Positions 7,624 through 13,194 are shown, counted from the stretch's first letter. The stretch: 13,367 bases of DNA from Solirubrobacteraceae bacterium (GCA_017882405.1 JADGPO010000085.1:1-13367); one strand, 5' to 3'. Notes: a model not told the origin generated them from the letters alone. Translations and numbers: made by a program.

Positions 7624-8211
7624 CTAGGCGATCAGCGAGGCGAGCAGGCGGTCGGTGGATGACTGAAACTGCGTCAGTCCGCCGTGCGTGCGGGCCACCA
7701 GCATCGCCCCCTCGAGTCCGCTCACGATCATCTGCGCGGTATCGCGGGGCGCTCCGTCGATCGAGAGGCTGCCGTCCCCCTGACCGCGGGCCAGAACGTC
7801 CGTAAGCCAGATTTCGTTGTCCTCGAAGAAGCGGGTGATTGCCTCGCGCATCGCGTCCGGCAGGGTCTGGTACTCGGCGGCGAGGATGCCGCACAGGCAC
7901 ATGCGGTCTCGCTCCAACACGTTCCTGTACAGACCGACATAGGCGTGCAGCTTCTGAGGGGGAGCGGGGAAGTCGCGGTCGATCCCCTGCAGGGCCTCGG
8001 CGAAGCGGGTCGCGTATCGAGTCATCAGGGCGTGCCCGAGCTCGGCCTTGCCGCGGAAGTGGTAGTGCAGGCTGGCCCTGGTGATCTGCAGCTCGTCGGC
8101 GACGTCGGCGTAGCTGAAGCCGTTAAAGCCCCTGACCTGGACGAGCCCCTCGGCGGTATCGAGCATCCGCTGCGCGGTGTTCGTCTTAGTGGTCGAGGTG
8201 CCGGAAGCCAT
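7624..8211 (-). CDS. TetR-family transcriptional repressor
   Basis: A 195-aa TetR-type regulator. The N-terminal helix-turn-helix is clear at about residues 14-60: MLDTAEGLVQVRGFNGFSYA, then ADELQITRASLHYHF with the typical LHYHF-K recognition end. The C-terminal ligand-binding domain runs from about 65 to 195 and holds a CLC pair (Cys105, Cys107) in RDRMCLCGILAAEYQTLP, a pattern shared with some TetR proteins. Whether it senses electrophiles or oxidants through these Cys is speculation. The ATG at 8211 gives the normal TetR length; the frame stays open upstream into the intergenic region. It is transcribed away from a cupin gene, and the 103-bp gap holds a perfect palindrome that is the likely operator, so self-regulation and control of the cupin-DUF1059 genes are expected. 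Confidence 0.93.
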   Translation of the reverse strand: MASGTSTTKTNTAQRMLDTAEGLVQVRGFNGFSYADVADELQITRASLHYHFRGKAELGHALMTRYATRFAEALQGIDRDFPAPPQKLHAYVGLYRNVLERDRMCLCGILAAEYQTLPDAMREAITRFFEDNEIWLTDVLARGQGDGSLSIDGAPRDTAQMIVSGLEGAMLVARTHGGLTQFQSSTDRLLASLIA

Positions 8212-8244
8212 CTTCAACTCGAGTGCCAGCGGGACGGAAATTCC

Positions 8245-8250
8245 TTGACA
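8245..8250 (+). promoter_or_regulatory. Candidate -35 box (TTGACA) of the cupin-gene promoter
   Basis: A perfect TTGACA. A 17-nt spacer leads to AAGCAT at 8268-8273, a weak -10. The spacer contains the palindrome at 8254-8267, so a bound repressor would block polymerase. The cupin start codon follows about 40 nt further on. Confidence 0.55.
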
Positions 8251-8253
8251 TTG

Positions 8254-8267
8254 ACCTACTAGTAGGT
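8254..8267. promoter_or_regulatory. Perfect 14-bp palindrome, likely TetR operator
   Basis: ACCTACTAGTAGGT reads the same on both strands, centred between 8260 and 8261. It sits in the divergent tetR/cupin intergenic region, inside the plus-strand -35/-10 spacer and next to a minus-strand TATGCT (8274-8269) that could be the tetR -10. Length and position fit a TetR dimer site. Confidence 0.75.
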
Positions 8268-8268
8268 A

Positions 8269-8274
8269 AGCATA
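8269..8274 (-). promoter_or_regulatory. Candidate -10 box (TATGCT) for tetR
   Basis: TATGCT on the minus strand, 57 nt before the tetR ATG and one base from the palindrome. No strong -35 is visible at 16-18 nt. The position suggests autorepression. Confidence 0.35.
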
Positions 8275-8314
8275 CCAGGCGGGACAGTTGTCCACCGCAG
8301 CGAAAGGGGCCGGA

Positions 8315-8674
8315 ATGCAGTCGACGGAGCACAAGACATTCGACGCGCCTGAAGAGACGCGGGAGTTTCCGAACGGGCACGCGGAGATCCTCAGCTTCAC
8401 CGGCGGCGAGGTCGGCCGCTTGGTATTCGAGCCGGGCTGGCGCTGGTCAAACGACGTCAAGCCGCTCGCCAAGACCGACAGCTGCCAGGCGGCGCACTTT
8501 CAGTATCACGTCAGCGGCCGCCTGGCGATCCGTATGGACGACGGCACCGAGTTCGTCGCCGGCCCCGGCGATGTGACTTCGCTGCCCAGTGGTCATGACG
8601 CCTGGGTGGTCGGCGATGAGCCGGTAGCGGTCATCGACTGGTTCGGGGCCAGCCACTACGCGCAGGGCAGCTGA
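8315..8674 (+). CDS. Small cupin-domain protein
   Basis: A 119-aa single-domain cupin. The beta-barrel features are visible: FEPGWRWSNDVKP (38-50), HFQYHVSGRLAIRMDDG (61-77) with His61 and His65, then GPGDVTSLPSGHDAWVVGDEP (83-103) with His94 in the second cupin motif. Such proteins bind a metal or small ligand; the reaction is unknown. ATG at 8315 is chosen because AAAGGGG lies 5-8 nt upstream; a TTG nine codons earlier is possible but has no better signal. The gene is divergent from tetR, with the palindromic operator between, so it is probably the main target of that repressor. A DUF1059-type gene follows 58 nt downstream. Confidence 0.9.
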   Translation: MQSTEHKTFDAPEETREFPNGHAEILSFTGGEVGRLVFEPGWRWSNDVKPLAKTDSCQAAHFQYHVSGRLAIRMDDGTEFVAGPGDVTSLPSGHDAWVVGDEPVAVIDWFGASHYAQGS

Positions 8675-8732
8675 CCCGGCCTCCGGCCACTGGCAGCAAT
8701 CGTTTCAGCACACCAACCAGGAGGTGAGGTAG

Positions 8733-8957
8733 ATGGCACGCATGATGGCTGACTGCCGTCGCTTTGAGAGCGACAGCAACTGCTCGCTGACGATCATCGG
8801 TGAGGAGGACGAGGTGATCGCCGCCGCCGCGCAGCACGCTGTAGCGGTTCACGGCCACCAGGACACGCCCGAGTTTCGCGAGCAGATGCACGCGATCCTC
8901 GAGCCCGAGAGCAGCTACCGGCCCGGGGTCAGGGAGACCGAGCCGCTCCCCAGCTGA
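8733..8957 (+). CDS. DUF1059-type small protein
   Basis: A 74-aa protein resembling the DUF1059 family of small conserved proteins of unknown role. The pattern ADCRRFESDSNCSLTI with two Cys (8 and 17), then GEEDEVIAAAAQHAVAVHGH (23-42) and a final helix EFREQMHAIL, fits that family. The start is secure: a strong AGGAGGTGA lies just before ATG 8733. It stands 58 nt after the cupin gene on the same strand and may share its mRNA and TetR control. The Cys/His content suggests metal binding, but this is only an inference. Confidence 0.85.
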   Translation: MARMMADCRRFESDSNCSLTIIGEEDEVIAAAAQHAVAVHGHQDTPEFREQMHAILEPESSYRPGVRETEPLPS

Positions 8958-9051
8958 CGGCTCCACCAGTTGCCGTCGTGGTGCGGCCGCCCCGCGGCGG
9001 TCGCGCCACGCACGCAGCCTCCGCGTGAGCCGGCGCCCGGAGGGAAGTGGA

Positions 9052-9057
9052 TAGCGT
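9052..9057 (+). promoter_or_regulatory. Candidate leaderless -10 box (TAGCGT)
   Basis: TAGCGT fits TANNNT and is followed by seven bases and a GTG at 9065. This spacing suits a leaderless mRNA and supports 9065 rather than 9047 as the start of the DUF5996-like gene. No good -35 is seen. Confidence 0.4.
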
Positions 9058-9064
9058 TTGCACC

Positions 9065-9985
9065 GTGCCCCCTTCGTGGCCGCCACTCTCCTACGGAACC
9101 TGGAGCGACACCTGCGACACGCTGCACGCGCACACCCAGCTGCTGGGCAAGCTCGCGGTGGCTCTCGCGCCGGCCGAGCCACAGCTTCAGCACGCGGCGC
9201 TGCGGCTGAGCGCGCGCGGATGGGAGACCGCACCGCTGCCGGTACCCGACGGCTCGGGCGCGCTGGTTGTCGCGCTGGACCTGCGCGCTCACGAGGCGGT
9301 CGTCGAACACAGCGATGGCCGGTCCCGGCGGATCACGCTGATGCCCGATCGAGCGGTGGGCAGCGTGACCACGGAGGTCCTGGATGCGGTCGGCCGCCAC
9401 GGCGGTCCCGTGGAGATCAACCCGGCACCCCAGGAGGTCGCGTGGAGCGTGCCCCTGGACGAGGATCAGGAGCACCACACCTACGACGCCTCCCAGGTCG
9501 AGGCCTACTTCTCCGCCGCGACCCAGGCCGCTCTCGCGCTGGCGCGGTTCCGGGCACCCTACCGCGGTCGCTCGACCCCCGTCAACGCGTGGTGGGGCTC
9601 GTTCGATCTCGCCGTCAACCTGTTCTCCGGCCGGCCGGCCGACCCGCCGGCGACCGACTTCATCATGCGCAACGCGATGGACGCTCAGGAGGTGGCCATC
9701 GGTTGGTGGCCCGGCGATGCCCGTCATGACCAGGCGGCCTTCTACGCCTACGCCCACCCGGCGCCCGACGGATTCGAGGCGGCGACGCTCTCCCCCTCCC
9801 AGGCACGTTGGGAGCCGACGCTGGGGGAGTACATCCTTGACTCAGAGGACGCTCGTCGGGCATCGGATCCACGAGCGGCCGTCGTCGAATTCGCTCATTC
9901 GGCGTTTCGCCACGCCTGCGCAGTGTGCGAATGGGACCCGGCGCTGCCCGCGAGCGCGGAGGGCAGGCCGCCTCCGGTCCGGTAG
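9065..9985 (+). CDS. DUF5996-family protein
   Basis: A 306-aa soluble protein resembling DUF5996, a family without known function. Family features seen are the N-terminal TLHAHTQLLGKL (19-30), the middle block with VEINPAPQEVAWSVP (116-130), the HHTYDASQVEAYF segment (137-149), and the strongly conserved STPVNAWWGSF plus DLAVNLFSGRP (170-191). A HPAP-DGFEAATL stretch and a C-terminal CAVCEWDPALP (285-295) follow. Two GTG starts compete. At 9047 a GGAGGG is only two bases away, too close for a normal site; at 9065 a TAGCGT sits seven bases upstream, fitting a leaderless start, so I use 9065. It stands alone, 107 nt after the DUF1059-type gene. Confidence 0.88.
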   Translation: MPPSWPPLSYGTWSDTCDTLHAHTQLLGKLAVALAPAEPQLQHAALRLSARGWETAPLPVPDGSGALVVALDLRAHEAVVEHSDGRSRRITLMPDRAVGSVTTEVLDAVGRHGGPVEINPAPQEVAWSVPLDEDQEHHTYDASQVEAYFSAATQAALALARFRAPYRGRSTPVNAWWGSFDLAVNLFSGRPADPPATDFIMRNAMDAQEVAIGWWPGDARHDQAAFYAYAHPAPDGFEAATLSPSQARWEPTLGEYILDSEDARRASDPRAAVVEFAHSAFRHACAVCEWDPALPASAEGRPPPVR

Positions 9986-10017
9986 TGGCCTTGGCCGACT
10001 GTCGCGTTCGGATCGTC

Positions 10018-10125
10018 TCAGGTCGTCTTGATCAGCCCGCCACCGGTCACGTAGTCGACGCCGGTGATGTTGCCGGCGGGCTCCGAGGCAAGCAGCGTGA
10101 CCAGTTCCAGGCGGCGACCGCGAAT
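10018..10125 (-). pseudogene. C-terminal remnant of a short-chain dehydrogenase
   Basis: About 35 codons end in NITGVDYVTGGGLIKTT and a TGA. This is the signature last strand of SDR oxidoreductases (normally A-x-x-ITG-x-x-x-x-VDGG). LVTLLASEPAG precedes it, matching the usual helix before that strand. The Rossmann N-terminus, the catalytic YxxxK and everything else are absent. In the same frame it is joined directly to an alpha/beta-hydrolase piece, with the junction near 10117-10135. It is non-functional as an SDR; the approximate border is my estimate. Confidence 0.75.
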
Positions 10126-10320
10126 CTGATCCCGGAGGATCTCGTCGATGCGGTCGGCCACCTGACCGATCGTCTTGTGCGCGAACGTCTCGGGATGGGC
10201 GTTCGCCTCGTCCGCGGGGTCCGGGGTCGTCGGGCCAGCCTGGAGTGAGCGCGGTGTAGCCGCTCTGCTCGAACAGCTTCGCCCAGCGATCCCAGCTGCT
10301 GGGCAGCAGCCACGGAGGCC
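10126..10320 (-). pseudogene. N-terminal remnant of an alpha/beta hydrolase, frameshifted
   Basis: Minus-strand frames hold the early part of an alpha/beta hydrolase. The first frame reads PPWLLPSSWDRWAKLFEQSG and then YTALTPGWPDDP. After a one-base frame change near 10221-10230 the next frame reads DEANAHPETFAHKTIGQVAD and RIDEILRD. These match from memory the first 15-65 residues of hydrolases of about 270-290 aa. The start codon, the nucleophile elbow G-x-S-x-G and the rest are missing. The piece runs straight into the SDR remnant. A 178-aa open frame (10018-10554) covers parts of both and should not be read as a real protein. Confidence 0.75.
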
Positions 10321-10325
10321 CCCAC

Positions 10326-10580
10326 TCTTCCTCTGATCAGGGCGAAAGTGAAGCCCGCTCGGGTCGGCGGGTTGCCTCCTGTGGAGGCCGTCGGTCCACC
10401 GGAGGCGTAGCATCATGTTCTTCAGGGCCACTTCACCGCTCCTGCGAATCATTCGCGCAGCCCGCCGACCGACAGGCAACGGCGTCCTCACGGACGGTTT
10501 CGTCCCCAGCGACGGAAGAGCCGCTCTCAACGAAGCATCGGACGCCACTCGCACCCGCGAGCCGTCAAAGGAGCAGGCAC
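10326..10580. other. Stretch without a recognised gene
   Basis: 255 nt between the hydrolase remnant and the small-protein cluster. It holds a short perfect hairpin (GCCTCC at 10374-10379, loop TGT, GGAGGC at 10383-10388) without a T-run. A plus-strand ATG at 10415 has GGAGG nine bases upstream, but its reading frame continues as a shadow through the next gene and shows no family signature. I see nothing else that I can support. Confidence 0.5.
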
Positions 10581-10811
10581 ATGCCGACCCAAAGCGTCAA
10601 CGCAGCGCCCAGCCGCGAAAGCCATGGACCGCCGGTGGAGGAAGCAGCTGCGCCCAGCGCGCCATCCAAGTCCCTGGTGGGGCGATTCTTGAGCGCCCTG
10701 CGCGGCGACAAGTACATGATCGACGCCTACCCGCCGAACTGGCAGGGGTCGGCCCCTGCGACGTCCGACCACGACGCGCCTGCTCAGACGCAACGACCCG
10801 GTGTCGGATGA
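10581..10811 (+). CDS. Small hypothetical protein (76 aa)
   Basis: Unrecognised 76-aa protein. The first ~28 residues are Ser/Pro/Ala/Glu-rich and probably disordered. A short amphipathic core follows (KSLVGRFLSALRGDKYMIDAYPPNWQ split over residues 29-54), ending in the DAYPPNW motif, and the tail is again polar. The start is well supported: AGGAG lies 7-8 nt before the ATG. Its TGA overlaps the ATG of the next gene (ATGA at 10808-10811), so the two are probably translated together. It opens the plus-strand cluster of small genes. The core seems conserved-looking rather than random, but I know no function. No Cys, signal peptide or long membrane segment is present. Confidence 0.7.
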   Translation: MPTQSVNAAPSRESHGPPVEEAAAPSAPSKSLVGRFLSALRGDKYMIDAYPPNWQGSAPATSDHDAPAQTQRPGVG

Positions 10812-11080
10812 TGGACGACCAGGCGATCCGCGCCGTGGTGACGCGTCTTTCGCGCCAGCACCCATCCGGCGGACAGGTGATCGAACGAGCGGCCGTCGTC
10901 GCCGAGGGCGCTGAGTCCGGCGCGATCCTCGACTGGATCACCTCCCATGACGGGATGCCCGAGTCGCGGGCCGGCGTCGCTCCGGCGCGAGGCCTTCACC
11001 AGGGAAAGCTCGACGCGAGTCGCGGCACGAGCTCCGCGACCCCGCGGCGGTATGTGCTCCCGCCGGGTGCCCTCTCCTGA
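10808..11080 (+). CDS. Small hypothetical protein (90 aa)
   Basis: Unrecognised 90-aa protein coupled to the previous gene by an ATGA overlap. Residues 1-50 look like two or three short helices (DDQAIRAVVTRLSRQHPSGG, then VIERAAVVAEGAESGAILDW and ITSHDG). The second half is Arg/Pro/Ser-rich and likely flexible, closing with RRYVLPPGALS. The helical half is reminiscent of small winged or DNA-associated domains, but no motif proves this. The same frame is open back to 10415; I reject that extension because the overlap start is more convincing and the upstream part is a shadow of the neighbouring gene. No Cys or membrane segment. Confidence 0.68.
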   Translation: MMDDQAIRAVVTRLSRQHPSGGQVIERAAVVAEGAESGAILDWITSHDGMPESRAGVAPARGLHQGKLDASRGTSSATPRRYVLPPGALS

Positions 11081-11260
11081 CCCGCCGGGCCCGACCGTGA
11101 CCCGGCTCTTCGGCGTCCACTAGCAGCGGATCGGACCGCGCCTCCGCCAGCCAGAGTCAGACCGGGCGCGTGGTAAGCTCAAGGGGCGCTCAGCGAGCCT
11201 TATGCCCTTCTCGCTTACCGGGCGATTTCTTTGGTCAGAGGGGCAGAGAGGCGGTCGGCC

Positions 11261-11449
11261 ATGGCCACCGCAACCAGGACGACGGAGCTTGCAGGCCAAG
11301 GTGCGCTCGGTGCGCCGGCGGCAGCCGCCTTTCCCAGGTGCCCCGTCCAGCAGCGTTGCGCCTCTCCGGAATGGCACGTGCTCCGAGTCTTCGGTCGCGG
11401 GCGTAACTGCGACTTCGACGAGGGCAACGAGCGCCTGGACGACCTGTGA
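11261..11449 (+). CDS. Possible small protein (62 aa)
   Basis: A 62-aa frame beginning at ATG 11261, with GAGAGG about 9 nt upstream. The N-terminus is Ala/Gly-rich; the second half reads FPRCPVQQRCASPEWHVLRV and then FGRGRNCDFDEGNERLDDL, with three Cys (27, 33, 50) and a Trp-His pair. Codon use in that half is strongly GC at third positions, as in its neighbours. It is unknown. Other frames here are also open, so this call is weaker than its neighbours. About 180 nt upstream holds no gene I can support, so a promoter may lie there. It ends 55 nt before the zinc-ribbon-like gene. Confidence 0.5.
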   Translation: MATATRTTELAGQGALGAPAAAAFPRCPVQQRCASPEWHVLRVFGRGRNCDFDEGNERLDDL

Positions 11450-11504
11450 GGGTCCGGCGCGACCCGATCGCACTCCCGGGCACGAGCAAGGGAAAGTCGC
11501 GGTC

Positions 11505-11714
11505 ATGAGTCATCTCTGCTGCCGTCCCTGCCAGCTGCGCTTCACGCCGGCCAACGCGATCTATCTGACCAGCTGTCCCGAATGCGGACTGCCACCCGCG
11601 CGAATCGACGATATGAAGAGCCTGGTCGGCTACCGGCTCTTCACCGACCACGCGGCCAAAGACACGTTGGCCGAGGCCATAGCGGTCGCGCTCCGCAAGC
11701 CGGAGCCCAGCTGA
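11505..11714 (+). CDS. Zinc-ribbon-like small protein (69 aa)
   Basis: A 69-aa protein with two CxxC knuckles: CRPC at 6-9 and CPEC at 24-27, spaced as in a zinc ribbon, each in a short strand-turn context (LRFTPANAIYLTS between them). The C-terminal half forms a likely helix or small domain (SLVGYRLF at 39-46, then DTLAEAIAVALRK). A structural zinc site is inferred from the Cys pattern. The start is ATG 11505 with AAGGGA about 10 nt upstream. The next gene starts two bases after its TGA, so they are probably one unit. The partner may be nucleic acid or protein; the sequence does not decide this. Confidence 0.75.
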   Translation: MSHLCCRPCQLRFTPANAIYLTSCPECGLPPARIDDMKSLVGYRLFTDHAAKDTLAEAIAVALRKPEPS

Positions 11715-11716
11715 GC

Positions 11717-11953
11717 ATGGTGAGCGTGATGTCCGAACGATCACGCGCGGCGCGGCTGGACGAGCTGCAGGCGCAGGCTCGACACGCGCGTCAGCGCTTT
11801 GACCTGTACAAGGCCAAGGCCTACGGTCCTCGCCTGACGAGCCCGTCGCGGATGCGCGAGCTGGAACGCGAAAGCGCACGCGCCGAAGCCAATCTCCGCT
11901 TCGCTAAAGACGAGGCCAAGGAATCACGCCACGGCGATCGGCCGGGCGGGTAA
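11717..11953 (+). CDS. Small charged helical protein (78 aa)
   Basis: Unrecognised 78-aa protein, almost wholly charged and helix-prone: ARLDELQAQARHARQRFDLY (12-31) and RMRELERESARAEANLRFAK (45-64), a likely short coiled coil or helical hairpin joined by a YGPRLTSPS loop. The net charge is basic and there is no Cys or membrane segment. Two starts are possible: ATG 11717, two bases after the previous stop, or ATG 11729 with GGTGAG just upstream. I use the first. Its TAA overlaps the next ATG by one base (TAATG at 11951-11955). Confidence 0.72.
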   Translation: MVSVMSERSRAARLDELQAQARHARQRFDLYKAKAYGPRLTSPSRMRELERESARAEANLRFAKDEAKESRHGDRPGG

Positions 11954-12126
11954 TGCCGGCGAAGAGCGCTCGAGAGCGAGCTGAGGAGAAGCGCCAGGCG
12001 AAGCTCGAGAACGTCCGTGACGAGGTCGAGAAGGGCTCGCTGATCATCCGGCAGATGACCGACGAGGAACGACGCCTCTACCCGCCTCGCCCTGAGGCCC
12101 CTCCGCGCCAGCCGAGACAGCGATGA
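11953..12126 (+). CDS. Small charged protein (57 aa), easily missed
   Basis: A 57-aa gene below usual length cut-offs. It is placed by overlaps on both sides: TAATG with the gene before and ATGA (12123-12126) with the gene after. The protein opens MPAKSARERAEEKRQAKLEN, a basic-acidic helix, and continues with VRDEVEKGSLIIRQMTDEER (21-40) and a Pro/Arg-rich tail. The motif SL-I-RQMT-EER looks like a conserved small actinobacterial protein, but I know no function. Codon use is strongly GC3 as in its neighbours. Confidence 0.75.
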   Translation: MPAKSARERAEEKRQAKLENVRDEVEKGSLIIRQMTDEERRLYPPRPEAPPRQPRQR

Positions 12127-12431
12127 GCCGGGAGCCCCACGGGCTGGTGGCGCGAATCAGGGACATGCGACGGGCGCTGGCCACGCCGGACGTGCTGTCA
12201 CAGCTTCGGAGAGGGCCGGCCGGAGCTTCGGACCCGGCGCTTCCCGAGAACCTGCAGCAGAACCTGCAGCCACGGGTCGCCCATCTCGAGCAGCTCGTCC
12301 TGGGACTGCAGGACTCGGTGTATCGGGAATCACAGCGACAGGACCGGCGAATCACAGAGCTCGAGGCGCGCGTAGAGCCGACAGCGCTGACTGCCGCGCT
12401 CGACAAGGACGCCCGCGAGCGAGGCCTGTAG
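12123..12431 (+). CDS. Small protein with C-terminal coiled coil (102 aa)
   Basis: Unrecognised 102-aa protein. Residues 1-40 are basic (LVARIRDMRRALATPDVL) and residues 41-102 form a strong predicted coiled coil, with heptad-like RVAHLEQLVLGLQDSVYRES then RRITELEARV. It contains a short in-frame tandem duplication (NLQQNLQ) described separately. The start overlaps the preceding stop in an ATGA. The stop is 6 nt before the next GTG. Coiled coils suggest oligomers or a partner protein within this cluster, but there is no direct proof. Confidence 0.75.
   Translation: MSREPHGLVARIRDMRRALATPDVLSQLRRGPAGASDPALPENLQQNLQPRVAHLEQLVLGLQDSVYRESQRQDRRITELEARVEPTALTAALDKDARERGL
12248..12271 (+). repeat. 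Two-copy 12-nt tandem repeat inside a coding gene
   Basis: GAACCTGCAGCA is followed at once by GAACCTGCAGCC. The repeat is in frame and encodes NLQ-type repeats at the head of the coiled coil, so it could change the helix register by 4 residues. Confidence 0.75.
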
Positions 12432-12437
12432 CGGCCA

Positions 12438-12776
12438 GTGACCACATTCTTCATGCCCACGGGCCCCGGACGGGCAGGTGAGGTCGCATACCAGGAGCTG
12501 CGCAGGCAGACCGAGGAGAAGATGGGCCGAGCTCCCAGCAGGCGCAGGATCATGGAGCTGTGGACCCGCCGCGGCAACCTGGACTGCATCACCAAGGTCG
12601 GAGCGCCGGATCCGGTCTGGGGGGATATCGTGACCGCGATTTTCGACATGGGGCCCCACCAACCGTTCGTCGTCTACCGCCAGCCCGCCGACCAGTCGCC
12701 CGGTGACCAGCCGTCCGGTGACCGTTGCGAGGTGCTCGGCTGCAGCGCCTACTCGGTATCGGAGTTCGCCTCGTGA
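12438..12776 (+). CDS. Small hypothetical protein (112 aa)
   Basis: Unrecognised 112-aa protein. It begins at GTG 12438, six bases after the previous stop; ATG 12453 is an alternative that removes five residues. The order is a short Gly/Pro head, a helix GEVAYQELRRQTEEKMGRAP (14-33), RRRIMELWTRRG (35-46), then a mixed region DCITKVGAPDPVWGDIVTAI and FDMGPHQPFVVY. The tail holds an imperfect tandem repeat (SPGDQPSGDR) and a Cys-containing end (CEVLGCSAYS). The middle has an enzyme- or sensor-like mix of aromatic and small residues, but I cannot place it in a family. Confidence 0.7.
   Translation: MTTFFMPTGPGRAGEVAYQELRRQTEEKMGRAPSRRRIMELWTRRGNLDCITKVGAPDPVWGDIVTAIFDMGPHQPFVVYRQPADQSPGDQPSGDRCEVLGCSAYSVSEFAS
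12690..12719 (+). repeat. Two-copy imperfect 15-nt tandem repeat in coding DNA
   Basis: GACCAGTCGCCCGGT is followed by GACCAGCCGTCCGGT and the start of a third copy (GACCG). It encodes DQSPG-DQPSG-D, a flexible linker near the C-terminus of the 112-aa protein. Confidence 0.7.
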
Positions 12777-12813
12777 CCTCCGCTGGCGGGAACGAGACAA
12801 TCAACCTGCGGCC

Positions 12814-13026
12814 GTGACGTCCGTCACCGAGATCGTCTTCGTCGGCGGCGACCGCCTCCGGGTGCACGGAGACGCCAAGGAGATCGAGCGGCTGATCCTG
12901 TCCGCGGCTCGCGGCTCCATCATGGAGCTCGCGTGGGTGACCGAGGTGCAGACCGGACAGCGTGTGGGGATAAACCCCGACCACGTCCTGCTCCTGCGGG
13001 CCCCCACCGACGTCGACGCCGGCTGA
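12814..13026 (+). CDS. Small hypothetical protein with NPDHV motif (70 aa)
   Basis: A 70-aa protein beginning at GTG 12814. The compact pattern VTEIVFVGGDRLRVHGDAKE, a helix EIERLILSAARG, WVTEVQTGQRVGINPDHVLL and a short tail suggests a small alpha/beta domain ending in a strand with NPDHV. Short proteins with this NPDHV ending are common in actinobacteria, but I know no function. There is no clear ribosome-binding site; a GTGA at 12814-12817 overlaps the stop of a 14-codon frame that itself overlaps the preceding gene, so coupling is possible. The longer upstream extension of this frame (to 12703) overlaps the previous gene and is not supported. Confidence 0.7.
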   Translation: MTSVTEIVFVGGDRLRVHGDAKEIERLILSAARGSIMELAWVTEVQTGQRVGINPDHVLLLRAPTDVDAG

Positions 13027-13103
13027 CCCCGCTCAGCGGTCCGAGGACCTGATTTCCTGCACCGACGGGCTGCGCCACGAGCATGGTCGCCCAGGCGGTC
13101 AAC

Positions 13104-13109
13104 TAAACT
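13104..13109 (+). promoter_or_regulatory. Candidate -10 box (TAAACT) for the tRNA gene
   Basis: TAAACT lies 11 nt before the first tRNA base, as expected for a tRNA promoter. The region is otherwise very GC-rich, which makes the AT-rich word stand out. No good -35 is seen at 16-18 nt upstream. Confidence 0.4.
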
Positions 13110-13120
13110 CCGCCGCCCTC

Positions 13121-13194
13121 GCCGGAGTAGCTCAGTCGGTTAGAGCAGCGGAATCATAATCCGCGTGTCGGGGGTTCGAGTCCCTCCTCCGGCA
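13121..13194 (+). tRNA. tRNA with CAU anticodon (elongator Met, possibly Ile2)
   Basis: A complete 74-nt cloverleaf. The acceptor stem is GCCGGAG pairing CTCCGGC with discriminator A; the D-arm is GCTC/GAGC; the anticodon stem is GCGGA/TCCGC around loop ATCATAA with anticodon CAT at 13155-13157. There is a five-base variable loop and a T-arm GGGGG/CCCTC around TTCGAGT. CCA is not encoded. The paired first base and elongator-like stems argue against initiator tRNA. Elongator Met is the simplest reading; a lysidine-modified tRNA-Ile reading AUA also has CAT and cannot be excluded by eye. Confidence 0.93.

Noticed and set aside
8915..9757. A 280-aa frame on the minus strand
   Set aside because: It is antisense to the DUF5996-like gene, which shows clear family motifs.
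10374..10388. Hairpin as an intrinsic terminator
   Set aside because: The stem is perfect but only 6 bp, with no T-run on either side.
10018..10554. A single 178-aa protein on the minus strand
   Set aside because: It contains pieces of two unrelated enzyme families joined after a frameshift, with an uncharacteristic N-terminus; it is better read as remnants.
10415..10807. N-terminal extension of the 90-aa protein
   Set aside because: Although GGAGG precedes ATG 10415, the frame overlaps the well-supported 76-aa gene and reads as its shadow.
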